Shown: positions 52,791 through 62,759, numbered from the stretch's first letter. The stretch is 64,000 nucleotides of DNA from an uncultured Desulfobacter sp. (GCF_963664415.1 NZ_OY761445.1:1266501-1330500); one strand, 5' to 3'. Numbers and translations are program-made. The notes: generated by a model from the letters alone, not told the origin.

Positions 52791-55700
52791 ATGAAAACTA
52801 AGCTACTCCCGCTTTTTTGTCTGTTGTTCTTTATTGCCTCTGCTGGTCAGGTGTTTGCAGGGGTGGTCGATATCGGGTCGGCGGCGGACAGTCAGGTGGT
52901 TGAAGGATACCCCACCAGCAATTACGGCAGCCAGACTGCCATGTATGTCGCCAGCGCTTCAGGCGGATATTACAAAAACGAAAGGACCTGGGTCAAGTTC
53001 GACCTGACCGGCCAGATTCCGGCCGGTGCCACCATCAATTCCGCGAAGCTGCGAATGTGGTGCTGGAAATCCGATACGGCTGATAATATGACCGCCAATG
53101 TCCACGGCAGTACCGACGACGCCTGGACCGAAGCCGGTATAACCTGGAACACCCAGCCGTCCTATGAGGCGACAGCGCTTGACGGTCAGGTGATGACTGC
53201 CAAGACTCAAAATTACTGGGTGGAATGGGATGTTACGGGCTTTGTTCAGACCGAGGTGGATGACAATGGCGACATGGTCATCAGTCTCGTGGTCAAGGCT
53301 GCGGTCGAGGGGCAGGACCCCTATCGGACGTATGCCTTTGACGGCAAGGAGTATGGTTCGTCCCTGGCTCCCCGGCTCAGGATTGAATACGAGGGCGACT
53401 GGCCCACCACAGACGGGTTCAAAATTTTTCACATGAACGATATGCACTCCCGCCTGCTGCCCCATGAGTTTGATGTGCCGGATACCCAGGACACCGTGGG
53501 AATGGAATGGGTCGGCGGGGCATCTTACTTTACCACCAGACTGCTTGAACTCAAATCCGCCAGCCCGGATTCTCTGATTATGGACGCAGGGGACATTTCC
53601 GAGGGCAATCCGATTGGAGATCTTCGGGGAAACGGCGGCATGATCGATTTTTACAACGAACTGGATCGGAAACTCAAGCTGCTGGGCGGCCGGGGGATCG
53701 ATGCCGTGGTCGTGGGTAATCATGACGTGAATTCCGCCCAGATGCTCAACAACATGAAAAACAATGCCGATTTTCCCGCCATCTCCATGAACATTTATGA
53801 TGCGGTTACCGGGACACCGTATTTCCCCGAATATGTCACGGTAACGGTCAACAACACCAAGGTGGGCATCCTTGGTTACACCACCGACTCCTCGTCCTTT
53901 CTAGGGTCCGACCTGGTCGGTGTCGTGGAAGTTAAAAAATGTGTCTGGGAGGATTCCGATGCCGATACCATTGACGTCAAAGACAAAGTGTCATATCTGA
54001 GAACCACCGAAGGGTGCGATGTGGTCATTCTTCTCTCCCATGTGGGCCAGAGCCGGGTGACGGCCGGGGACGATGCCCTGATTGCCGACACCGGCGGGGT
54101 ATTGCCGCCTGAGGTCGTGATCTCGGGCCACTGGCACACCTGGACCGAACGGGTCTGGCAGCCGAGCAATATGAACGGCAAGACCCTGGTGGCCGAAGCG
54201 GCCTCATACATGCAGTATATCGGAGAGCTGGAAGTCACGGGGGCCGGTAAATACGTCCAGGCCCAGAAGCATGTGATCCGCAACAGTGAGATTGTTCCTG
54301 ATTCGGATATGGAAACCCTGATCGCCGGTCTGATCACCGAATACAACGCCCAGGATCCGGCGCCGGCCCACGGTATTTACGATGTAATCGGTTATTCGGC
54401 CGTGGATCTCACCCTGGACAAGGACAAATGGTGGACCGTGAGTGAATACCCCTGGGCCGCCACCAACGCAGCCGGTGCCTGGATCTGCGATTCAATGGTC
54501 TGGAAAGCAAGTCAACTCGGCATGCCTGTTGATCTGGCCATGCAGTCCGGCGGCGGAATCCGCCGGGACGTGGCCGCCGGGGAGATCACCTATATCGAAA
54601 TCTACGAGGCCTATCCCTGGTCCGACGACAATATGGTCCGGGTGCAGATGACCGGCCAGGAGATCTGGAACTGGATCCAGTCGGATTACGTGGGCACCTC
54701 GATCTCTGACGGCTGGCTGGTAACCGCCCAGGATGGTCTGATCTCCGCCATCACCTACCAGGGGAGCCCCATCAGCCTGACCGGTACCTACAATGTTGCC
54801 GTCAGCGAGTACATGTACGACCACCCGGAAAATGCACTTTCCGACACAACACCGGAAGATATGAATTATTCAATCCGGGAGGGCGTGGTTGATTTTACCG
54901 CGCAATACAATACCCCGAATAATCCCATGTATCCCGACGGCATTACCCCCCGTTACGATCTGAATACCGAGTTTGCCGGCGGATTCAAGGCCGTGGTCAC
55001 CATGATTGCCGACAGTGAAAATCAGCCCTATCATGAGGATGCATTTATCCGGTTTATTGAAGCCATGCCCGAAACCCTGGCCCGGCGCACCGGTTACGGT
55101 CTCTCCGAACTGGTCAATACCGACGGGTCCATCAATATGGCACACCGGTTTTCCGAGATTATGCTGTACCGCAGCCATCTTGGTTTTCCCGACGGTCTGC
55201 TCAAGACCGGTGACATCATAGAGGTCTGGGGTGAGGGCGGTTTCTATGACGGCACCCCGGAATTCATTGACCAGGAGGGCATCTACGGGGCGGATCAGCA
55301 GTTCGTGATTTACGGTAACGATGAAACCCTGGCCCGGGCCGAGTATCATGGGACCATCGATTCTTTCTGGGATGAAGAACATGAGAATCACTATGTGAAA
55401 TTCTATGCTGAAAAGACAGGGGATTCCAAGGTTACGGATTCGGCCGACCAGGAAATAACCGTCTACCAGGAGGACGGTTATTATTCAAAGACATTGCCGG
55501 GCAATATCGGTGATATTCTTGAACTGACCGGTGTGAATACCTATGAAGGAGATGACGGCCGCCGTTTTAGATGCAACACTGCGATACCGGCATCCAGCAT
55601 TCCGGTGACCGGATATCCTTCCACATCAGCGGTGGATGCCGTTGCGCCCTACGAACAGTCAGGCACGTCGATCTCTTTGAGTGCCACGGCCGGCGATGTC

Positions 55701-56852
55701 CAGTCCGGTTCATCGGGCAGCGGCACAACCACCGTTTTCATCAATGAAATCCATTACGACAACGCAGGCACCGATACCGGCGAGGCGATCGAAATTGCCG
55801 GACCGGCCGGCAGCAATTTGACCGGTTGGCATATTGAACTCTATAACGGAAACGGTGGTGCGAGTTATGGTACCATCGCACTTTCGGGTACGATCACCGA
55901 TGCGGGCAGTGGCTACGGTACCCTTGGTTTTTCCCAGGCCGGTATCCAGAACGGTGGGCCTGACGGCCTTGCTCTGGTGGATGACAGCGGTTCCGTGATC
56001 CAGTTTCTCAGCTACGAGGGGAGCTTTACCGCTGCTGACGGGCCGGCGGCTGGGATGGTCAGTACCAACATCGGGGTATCCGAAACTTACACCACGCCGG
56101 TCGGGTATTCCCTTCAACTCTCCGGAACCGGAACGACATATGAGCAATTCACATGGCAAAGTGCTGCTGCCGATTCCTTCGGTAGTGTGAACACCGGCCA
56201 GACATTTGGTGCCGGAAGCGGCTCGACCGGCTCAACCGGGGAAGTTACCCAGGTTGAATTTTTCTACCGTTATGGTTTGGACGGACTAACCTGGGGCGCG
56301 TGGACGTTAATCGGAACGGATAGCACTGCTGGTGACGGCTGGAACCACTCATTTTTCTACCCCGAAGGACAAGGGTATTATGAATTTTATACCGTTTCAA
56401 CAGACGATGACGGCAATATTGAAGATGCGCCGATTCGGGCAGACGCCGAAGTCTTGTTCAATAATGCCCCGGAAGCACCTGAACTTGAAGAATCAAGTAT
56501 TGCCGACGGTCAGACAGATGTCGAATTGAGCCCAACATTAAGCGTCACCGTATCTGATTTAGACGTAAGTGCTGTGGATGTCTCTTTTTATGATGGCAAT
56601 GGCAATTTGATCGGTACGGTTGAGGATGTACCCTCCGGAGAAACAGCGTCCATTGTCTGGGAAGGGCTTTCCGAAAATACCACATATACCTGGTATGCAG
56701 TGGTCGATGACGGGATTGATTCTGTCCCGTCCCCGGTATGGTCATTTACCACCCTTACGGGAGAACCCGTGCCTGCCGTGGGAATGTATGGACTTATTTT
56801 AAGCACTCTGCTCTTGTCTGGTATCGGTCTGGTAAACATCAGACAAAAGTAA
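52791..56852 (+). CDS. Multidomain surface 5'-nucleotidase (DNRLRE + metallophosphatase + lamin-tail + Ig-like)
   Basis: 1353 residues. A signal peptide, then a DNRLRE-type domain (~24-205; YGSQTAMYVAS, WVKFDLTGQIP). A 5'-nucleotidase catalytic domain begins at ~210: FKIFHMNDMHSRL, DAGDISEGN, VVGNHDVNS, LSHVGQSR and VISGHWHTW (all metal ligands present). Its C-terminal domain has QSGGGIRRDVAAGEITY and WSDDNMVRVQMTG. Then lamin-tail-like (INEIHYDNAG ... ALVDDSGSVIQFL) and Ig/Fn-like (EAPELEESSIADG ... YTWYAVVDDG) modules. It ends with VPAVGMYGLILSTLLLSGIG and basic residues, a sorting signal. Hydrolyses nucleotides or nucleotide sugars outside the cell and stays attached. Confidence 0.9.
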   Translation: MKTKLLPLFCLLFFIASAGQVFAGVVDIGSAADSQVVEGYPTSNYGSQTAMYVASASGGYYKNERTWVKFDLTGQIPAGATINSAKLRMWCWKSDTADNMTANVHGSTDDAWTEAGITWNTQPSYEATALDGQVMTAKTQNYWVEWDVTGFVQTEVDDNGDMVISLVVKAAVEGQDPYRTYAFDGKEYGSSLAPRLRIEYEGDWPTTDGFKIFHMNDMHSRLLPHEFDVPDTQDTVGMEWVGGASYFTTRLLELKSASPDSLIMDAGDISEGNPIGDLRGNGGMIDFYNELDRKLKLLGGRGIDAVVVGNHDVNSAQMLNNMKNNADFPAISMNIYDAVTGTPYFPEYVTVTVNNTKVGILGYTTDSSSFLGSDLVGVVEVKKCVWEDSDADTIDVKDKVSYLRTTEGCDVVILLSHVGQSRVTAGDDALIADTGGVLPPEVVISGHWHTWTERVWQPSNMNGKTLVAEAASYMQYIGELEVTGAGKYVQAQKHVIRNSEIVPDSDMETLIAGLITEYNAQDPAPAHGIYDVIGYSAVDLTLDKDKWWTVSEYPWAATNAAGAWICDSMVWKASQLGMPVDLAMQSGGGIRRDVAAGEITYIEIYEAYPWSDDNMVRVQMTGQEIWNWIQSDYVGTSISDGWLVTAQDGLISAITYQGSPISLTGTYNVAVSEYMYDHPENALSDTTPEDMNYSIREGVVDFTAQYNTPNNPMYPDGITPRYDLNTEFAGGFKAVVTMIADSENQPYHEDAFIRFIEAMPETLARRTGYGLSELVNTDGSINMAHRFSEIMLYRSHLGFPDGLLKTGDIIEVWGEGGFYDGTPEFIDQEGIYGADQQFVIYGNDETLARAEYHGTIDSFWDEEHENHYVKFYAEKTGDSKVTDSADQEITVYQEDGYYSKTLPGNIGDILELTGVNTYEGDDGRRFRCNTAIPASSIPVTGYPSTSAVDAVAPYEQSGTSISLSATAGDVQSGSSGSGTTTVFINEIHYDNAGTDTGEAIEIAGPAGSNLTGWHIELYNGNGGASYGTIALSGTITDAGSGYGTLGFSQAGIQNGGPDGLALVDDSGSVIQFLSYEGSFTAADGPAAGMVSTNIGVSETYTTPVGYSLQLSGTGTTYEQFTWQSAAADSFGSVNTGQTFGAGSGSTGSTGEVTQVEFFYRYGLDGLTWGAWTLIGTDSTAGDGWNHSFFYPEGQGYYEFYTVSTDDDGNIEDAPIRADAEVLFNNAPEAPELEESSIADGQTDVELSPTLSVTVSDLDVSAVDVSFYDGNGNLIGTVEDVPSGETASIVWEGLSENTTYTWYAVVDDGIDSVPSPVWSFTTLTGEPVPAVGMYGLILSTLLLSGIGLVNIRQK

Positions 56853-56869
56853 TTATCGACTATGAACAA

Positions 56870-56905
56870 AACAAAGGCAGTCCCGGTTTCGGGACTGCCT
56901 TTGTT
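56870..56905. terminator. Bidirectional terminator
   Basis: Perfect 16-base arms AACAAAGGCAGTCCCG (56870-56885) and CGGGACTGCCTTTGTT (56890-56905) with loop GTTT lie between the convergent nucleotidase and phoB genes. Confidence 0.9.
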
Positions 56906-56974
56906 GACATTTTAGTTAATGGACTCTGGCAAGGAGAAGTGGAACCGGGGATGCAAATGCCCAAGACGATACTT

Positions 56975-57661
56975 TCACTCTTTATAACGGTACCCCACGC
57001 CTCTGACAGTTTCAATGACATGGGCCTTAGGCTTCAATTTTTTGCGCAGACCCGAGATCACTACATCAATGCTTCTGTCCGTCACAGCATAATCCGTTCC
57101 ATGTATGGCATCCACGATCTGGTTGCGTGAAAACACCCACCCCTTTTTACTGGCCAAAAAAGATAACAACTGGAACTCCGTCAAGGTCAGGTTTACGGGA
57201 GTACCGTTTACCTTGACCTGATATCTGTTCCGGTTTATGACAAGCCCGTTTTCCAAATCGTCTGAGTCCTCTTTTGCCTTTGCGCCTTCAGGCACATGCC
57301 GCCTTAGAATCGCCCGGACCCTTGCCATAAGTACATCTATACCGAAGGGTTTACACATATAATCGGTGGCACCGGATTCGAGGCCTGTGATGATATCTGT
57401 GTCACTTGTCTTTGCTGTGAGCATGAGGATGGGAATATTTTTTGTTTTTTCTTTCTGTCTTAAATATTTGGCCACATCAAGACCACCGATCCCCGGCAGC
57501 ATCAGATCTAAGATGATAAGATCAGGAACATGAGAAGTAGATAATGAGATGCCATGCTCTCCTGACAATGCCGTGAGAACGGTATACCCCTGCACAACCA
57601 TATTATACTGAATTAATTCAACAATATCCTCTTCGTCATCCACAATCAGTACGGTTTCCAT
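56975..57661 (-). CDS. phoB: PhoB-like phosphate response regulator
   Basis: Start 57661 has GGAAGG at good spacing; the frame continues to 57721 without homology. Receiver domain: ETVLIVDDEEDIVELI, phosphorylation Asp in LIILDLMLPG, the Lys in MLTAKTSD. Winged-helix output: LTLTEFQLLSFLASKKGWVF and SIDVVISGLRKKLK. No PhoR kinase or PhoU is present next to it; pstB lies 188 bases upstream on the same strand. It probably senses the pst operon state via a kinase elsewhere. Confidence 0.9.
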   Translation of the reverse strand: METVLIVDDEEDIVELIQYNMVVQGYTVLTALSGEHGISLSTSHVPDLIILDLMLPGIGGLDVAKYLRQKEKTKNIPILMLTAKTSDTDIITGLESGATDYMCKPFGIDVLMARVRAILRRHVPEGAKAKEDSDDLENGLVINRNRYQVKVNGTPVNLTLTEFQLLSFLASKKGWVFSRNQIVDAIHGTDYAVTDRSIDVVISGLRKKLKPKAHVIETVRGVGYRYKE

Positions 57662-57849
57662 ATAATTCGCCTTCCGGTATAAAATCAGGATATATGAATT
57701 TTTAATGCACCCAACAAACAACTTACATTCAACTATATTACTATTGTTAGACTTTCTTCAGCGTTCCATTACAGGGATGTTTTCATGTTGCTCTGGCTCG
57801 AATTTGTCATCTGGAGCATAACTAAATGTCAATCATGCAGTAATGGCTG

Positions 57850-58611
57850 TTATCCAAATCTGCCGGAGATATAATCCTTTGTCTGTTTGAAATCCGGGTT
57901 GTTAAACAGCACCTGGGTATCATTGATTTCCACCAATTTTCCCATGTAAAAGAATGCGGTCCGGTCTGATACCCGTGCCGCCTGCTGCATGTTATGGGTT
58001 ACAATGATAATGGTCAGCCGGTTGGACAGTTGGGCGATTAACTCCTCAATTTTCTGGGTGGCAATGGGATCAAGCGCGGATGCTGGCTCATCCATGAGCA
58101 GGACTTCCGGCTCAATGGCAAGGGCCCGGGCAATGCACAGCCGCTGCTGCTGCCCTCCGGAAAGCCCTAAGGCGGAACTATCCAGCCGGCCTTTCACTTC
58201 ATCCCAGATGGCCGCTTGTTTCAGGCTTTCTTCAACCTGACTGGCAATAACGGTTTTGTCCTTGACCCCGTTCACCCGCAGGCCATAGGCAATATTTTCA
58301 AAAATGGACTTAGGAAATGGATTGGGTTTTTGAAACACCATGCCCACCCGCCGCCGAAGGTTCACTACATCCACGGACGGGTCATAGATATTATCTGTAT
58401 CCAGCATGGCCTGCCCTTTTACCCGGGTTCCGGCAATCAGGTCATTCATCCGGTTCAGGCAGCGCAGATAAGTGCTTTTGCCACAGCCTGACGGACCGAT
58501 CAATGCGGTTACCTGATTTTCCATAAAATCAATACTGATGTCATGCAGGGCTTGAAAATCACCGTAAAAAAAATCCAGGTGGCGGGTACGCATTTTAACA
58601 ACCGGTTCCAT
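57850..58611 (-). CDS. pstB: Phosphate ABC transporter ATPase PstB
   Basis: 253 residues with Walker A GPSGCGKSTYLR, signature LSGGQQQRLCIARAL, Walker B VLLMDEPASALD and H-loop IIVTHNMQQAARVSD. N-terminal LDFFYGDFQALHDIS is typical. Nine bases separate it from pstA. Confidence 0.97.
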   Translation of the reverse strand: MEPVVKMRTRHLDFFYGDFQALHDISIDFMENQVTALIGPSGCGKSTYLRCLNRMNDLIAGTRVKGQAMLDTDNIYDPSVDVVNLRRRVGMVFQKPNPFPKSIFENIAYGLRVNGVKDKTVIASQVEESLKQAAIWDEVKGRLDSSALGLSGGQQQRLCIARALAIEPEVLLMDEPASALDPIATQKIEELIAQLSNRLTIIIVTHNMQQAARVSDRTAFFYMGKLVEINDTQVLFNNPDFKQTKDYISGRFG

Positions 58612-58620
58612 ACAGCAATC

Positions 58621-59481
58621 TTATCCTTTCAGTTTCCGCCTCATTCGCGATCTTAAATAGATGGCCAAAGCGTTCATGCCAAAGACAAGAGCAATGAGCA
58701 CCAGGGCGGTGCCATACTGAAGATGACGGGTGGCCTCAATGTTTGTCCCGGCTGTGGCCAATACATAAATATGATACGGCAGTGCCATGACTTCATCAAA
58801 AATAGACCCCGGAAGTTCCGGGGTAAAAAATACGGCGCCTGTATACATAATGGGGGCGGTCTCACCGGCAGCCCGGCTTATGCCGAGAATGGAACCTGTG
58901 ATAATGCCCGGAAGCGCACTGGGCAACACTACCCGAAGTATGGTCTGCCACTTGGTGGCCCCCACGGCAAGGGAAGCTTCCCGGAAGGTATCCGGCACGG
59001 CCCGCAATGCTTCTTCAGAAGCCCCGATGACCACCGGCAGGGTCATGATGCCAAGGGTCAACCCTCCTGCAGCAACAGATACGCCCATTTGCAAAACAAT
59101 ACAAAAAAAGGCCAGGCCAAACAGCCCGAAAACAATGGACGGGACTCCGGCCAGATTATTGATCCCCAGCCGGATCAAGCGAACAACTTTGCCCTGGGTG
59201 GCATACTCGTTTAGATAGATGGCAGATGCCACCCCAATGGGCAGGGCCACGACAATCGTGACAATGCACAATAAAAAAGTTCCTAGGATGCAGGGAAAGA
59301 TTCCCCCTGCGGTCATACTTTCCCGTGGGGCCTGGGTGAAAAACGCCCATGAGAGAGCCTTGCCGCCCCGCACCAGAATAAAATAGATCATCACCATCAG
59401 GGCGGCACCGTTGATGAGTGCTGCTATACGGATCAGAATAAAAACCAGGTTCTGGGTTATTTTGCGTCTCGCGTTCACCAT
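58621..59481 (-). CDS. pstA: Phosphate ABC transporter permease PstA
   Basis: 286 residues, six membrane helices. The permease loop EEALRAVPDTFREASLAVGA and GITTGSILGISRAAGETAP-type region (ITGSILGISRAAGETAP) are typical. Adjacent to pstC with no gap. Confidence 0.95.
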   Translation of the reverse strand: MVNARRKITQNLVFILIRIAALINGAALMVMIYFILVRGGKALSWAFFTQAPRESMTAGGIFPCILGTFLLCIVTIVVALPIGVASAIYLNEYATQGKVVRLIRLGINNLAGVPSIVFGLFGLAFFCIVLQMGVSVAAGGLTLGIMTLPVVIGASEEALRAVPDTFREASLAVGATKWQTILRVVLPSALPGIITGSILGISRAAGETAPIMYTGAVFFTPELPGSIFDEVMALPYHIYVLATAGTNIEATRHLQYGTALVLIALVFGMNALAIYLRSRMRRKLKG

Positions 59482-60369
59482 TTACAAAGAGGCCTCGCCG
59501 ACCTGTCTGAAGCGGTAGGATATATGGTCGGCAATCATGTTAAAAACAAAGGTGAATAAAAACAGCACAATGCCAATGGCAAACAGGGCATGGTAATGTT
59601 CGCTGCCAAAGGGGGCTTCGGCCATTTCAGCGGCAATACTTGCCGGCATGGGCCGCACCGGATCAAACACGGAACCCGGAATCATGGCGGCCCCGCCCGC
59701 CGCCATCAGCACCACCATGGTTTCACCCACAGCCCGGGACAATCCTAGAATAACAGCCGTGCAGATGCCAGACAAAGAGGCCGGTACCACCACCCTGGCA
59801 ATGGTCTCAAAATGGGTGGCCCCTAAGGCAAAGGAGGCTTCTTTCAGGGCCATGGGAACTGAAAAAATAGCATCTTCGGAAATGGAACATATGGTGGGTA
59901 CCGCCATAAAGGCCAACATCAATGATGCATTAAACAGGTTCAGCCCCACAGGAATATTAAACAGATCCTGGATAAAAGGGGCCACCACCACCATGCCGAA
60001 AAATCCAATCACCACAGACGGCATGGATGCCATAAGTTCCACAATGGGCTTAATCACCTCCGCCACTTTAGGAGAGGCAATTTCTGATAGATATACCGCT
60101 GTCATGATTCCCAGGGGAATGGCCATAAGCCCGGACAATACCGTAACACTCAATGAACCTGCAATCAGGGGCAAAATACCAAAGTCCGGCGGTTCATCCG
60201 TGGGGTACCAGTAATGGCCGAAAAGGAAATCTCCCAAGCTGACATGGGATAAAATACCGACGCCTTCTTTACACAAAAAGACCAGGATCAGTCCTAAGGC
60301 GGTAATGGAAAACAACGCCATAATGAAAAAGACCGAATGAATTCCTTTATCGATTAGCTTATGTTTCAT
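59482..60369 (-). CDS. pstC: Phosphate ABC transporter permease PstC
   Basis: 295 residues with the permease motif EDAIFSVPMALKEASFALGA and the region VILGLSRAVGETMVVLMAAG. N-terminal LIFLCKEGVGILSHVSLGDF-like segment. The 89-base gap to pstS is larger than the other gaps. Confidence 0.95.
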   Translation of the reverse strand: MKHKLIDKGIHSVFFIMALFSITALGLILVFLCKEGVGILSHVSLGDFLFGHYWYPTDEPPDFGILPLIAGSLSVTVLSGLMAIPLGIMTAVYLSEIASPKVAEVIKPIVELMASMPSVVIGFFGMVVVAPFIQDLFNIPVGLNLFNASLMLAFMAVPTICSISEDAIFSVPMALKEASFALGATHFETIARVVVPASLSGICTAVILGLSRAVGETMVVLMAAGGAAMIPGSVFDPVRPMPASIAAEMAEAPFGSEHYHALFAIGIVLFLFTFVFNMIADHISYRFRQVGEASL

Positions 60370-60458
60370 GTGAATGCCATTTCATGCAAAGGCTCAAAGT
60401 TACGTTACCAAGGCCGAAACTTCCCGCATAATCCGCAGAAAGATCCGGCCTTAGGATT

Positions 60459-61274
60459 TTAAAACAAGGAGATTGATCCGGCCTCTTTCACCAATTCCTG
60501 ACCTTTCTTCGACAAAATAAAAGATAAAAAGGAGATGGTGTCACCTTCGGGCCAGCCGTTGGTAAACATGAATAATGCCCTGGAAATGGGATAGATGCCG
60601 TTCAGGGTGTTCTCTTCGGTGCCCTCAATTCCGTCAACAGTCACAGCTTTAAGATCCTTATTCAGGTATCCGAGCCCGATATATCCGATGGCACCGGGGG
60701 TATTGGTAATGGCTTGAACAATCCCGCCGTTGGAGGGCACCGTCAAGGCGCTGGGCACCACCCGTTCCTTGAGCATGACCAGCTCTTTCCAAACCCCAAA
60801 GGTCCCTGAAGAGCTATCCCGGGATATCACAACAATCTTACCCGGATTACCGCCCACCTGCTTCCAGTCCCTTATTTTCCCCAGGTAAATTTCCTTTAAC
60901 TGGGTCATGGTCAGGTTGGAAATTGAATTGGATGGATGAACCACCGGAATAATCGCATCCAGGGCAATCCTGAAAGGTACGGGATAAACCCCACGGTTTA
61001 CGGCTGTTTCCACCTCTTTGGTCTTAATGAACCGGGACGCGTTGCCGATATGGGTAGTCCCGTCAATAAGGGCCTTGATGCCGTTGCCGGATCCGCCGCC
61101 GGAAAGGGAAATTTTTACATCTGGGTGATCGGCCATATAGGCTTCGGCCGCCTTCTGGGCAATGGGAAGAACGGTTGTAGACCCCTTGAGGACCAACTCA
61201 CCGGCAAAGGAGATATCGGTCAACATTATAAAACAAACCACAAGTGTAGAAATACCTGCCAACATTTTCTTCAT
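60459..61274 (-). CDS. pstS: Phosphate-binding protein PstS
   Basis: Start 61274 follows CAGGAGAG at good spacing; the frame extends to 61292. Signal peptide, then LVLKGSTTVLPIAQKAAEAY and LSGGGSGNGIKALIDGTTHI with the phosphate loops (SGGGSGNG, SRDSSSGTFGVWKEL). 271 residues, normal. First gene of the pst run. Confidence 0.95.
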   Translation of the reverse strand: MKKMLAGISTLVVCFIMLTDISFAGELVLKGSTTVLPIAQKAAEAYMADHPDVKISLSGGGSGNGIKALIDGTTHIGNASRFIKTKEVETAVNRGVYPVPFRIALDAIIPVVHPSNSISNLTMTQLKEIYLGKIRDWKQVGGNPGKIVVISRDSSSGTFGVWKELVMLKERVVPSALTVPSNGGIVQAITNTPGAIGYIGLGYLNKDLKAVTVDGIEGTEENTLNGIYPISRALFMFTNGWPEGDTISFLSFILSKKGQELVKEAGSISLF

Positions 61275-61679
61275 TAGTCTCTCCTGACACAAATTAATTT
61301 AAGGAACCCAGCAAAAAAAACAATCCACCCATTTTAATCCGAGTCCATAAAGCCCCAATTATTATCAATCGTATTGGACTCTACCTATGCGTTAAAATGC
61401 TTGAGATTTATATCTTTATAATGTTTGAGATTTATAAGTTTTATTACGTTAATTTATATATTTCGTTACGATTTTATTAAAACCATTTCTCAGGTCATGT
61501 ATATTCCTGAGACAATTTTTAAAAAAAACTAAATTAAGGTTTGCACAATTGGAAATTTTATCTTAGTGTCTGAACCCAAAATCACCGATATAAAAGGCTG
61601 CAGAGGAAAATTTTTGCGTCCGAAAACGGGTTTGGGTGCAGGTAGCGAATATAAACAATTAAGATTAAAGACTTAAAAA
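61275..61679. promoter_or_regulatory. Divergent pstS/argC control region with direct repeats
   Basis: No coding sequence. TTGAGATTTATA at 61401-61412 recurs at 61425-61436 (24 bases apart). On the minus strand CGTAACGAAA (61461-61470) and CGTAATAAAA (61439-61448) are 22 bases apart, two 11-base periods as in Pho boxes. No canonical CTGTCAT box was found. It may be the PhoB operator for pstS. Confidence 0.4.
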
Positions 61680-62716
61680 ATGATTAAAACAGCAATAATA
61701 GGCGCATCAGGATATACGGCCTGGAACTGGTCAAGCTGATTTCCAATCACCCGAAGGCCTGCCTTGAAGCAGTAACCTCGAACTCGTATCAGGGAAAATC
61801 ATTTACCGACATTTTTCCGTCCATGCGCGGATTTGAATCCCTGGTATGTACGCCCTTTGATGCTAAGACGCTTTCAGGCAGAGTAGACGTCGCATTTTTA
61901 GCACTTCCCCACAAGGTTTCCATGGATTTTGCACCACAACTTATAGAGCAGGGAATCAAAGTCATAGACCTTTCAGCGGACTTCAGGTTTGATAACATAA
62001 AAGCATATGAAGCGGTATATCAGCCCCACACCGCCCCAACACTCTTAAAAGAAAGCGTTTACGGTTTGTGTGAAATCAACCGCGAACAGATCAAAAATGC
62101 AAGGATAATAGGAAATCCGGGCTGTTACCCAACCTCCATCCTTGTCCCGCTGATTCCACTACTCAAAGAAAAGCTGATCTCCTCCCAGAGCCTGATTTCA
62201 GATTCAAAATCCGGGGTCAGTGGTGCAGGCCGCTCTCTCTCCCTGACCACCCATTTTTGTGAGGTAAACGAATCCTTTGGCCCGTATAAAGTGGGCAATC
62301 ACAGGCATACCCCTGAAATCAACGAAGTGTTGACCGGTGCGGCCGGGACGCCTGTATCCCTGACCTTTGTTCCCCACCTGGTACCTGTAACCCGTGGAAT
62401 GGTTTCAACCATTTATGCCCAAGTCCGCGAAAATGTCGACGAAAAACAAATTCGCGACACCCTTAAAAAATGGTATGAAAATGAACCTTTCATCAGGCTT
62501 TTGCCCCCGGGTAAATTCCCGAATATGTCCCATATCAAGGGAACCAACTGTTGCGATATCAATTTCCACCTGGAGCCTGAATCGGGCCGACTGATAGTGG
62601 TTTCAGCCATTGACAACCTGTTAAAGGGTGCCGCCGGCCAGGCAGTTCAAAATATGAATATCATGTTCTCCATTGACGAAAAAGCAGGTTTGGATTGGGT
62701 GCAAACCCCGCTGTAA
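61680..62716 (+). pseudogene. argC: argC (N-acetyl-gamma-glutamyl-phosphate reductase), single-base frameshift
   Basis: The frame starts MIKTAIIGASGYT (NADP-binding glycine motif, 61680) but stops after 19 codons. Adding one G at GG 61718-61719 restores the reading GLELVKLISNHP and joins the downstream frame (PSMRGFESLVCTPF). The catalytic IGNPGCYPTS and the GNHRHTPEI region are intact, and the corrected length of 345 residues is normal. The reaction reduces N-acetyl-glutamyl phosphate in arginine synthesis. The break is probably a sequencing or assembly error in a G run, because the rest shows no decay. Confidence 0.88.
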
Positions 62717-62759
62717 GCGCATTTTCACTTGACACGGATGTTAAAAAACTTGTACTAAT

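Noticed and set aside
52959..53723. 254-codon minus-strand frame
   Set aside because: Antisense to the clearly coding nucleotidase gene; GC-rich codon bias explains it.
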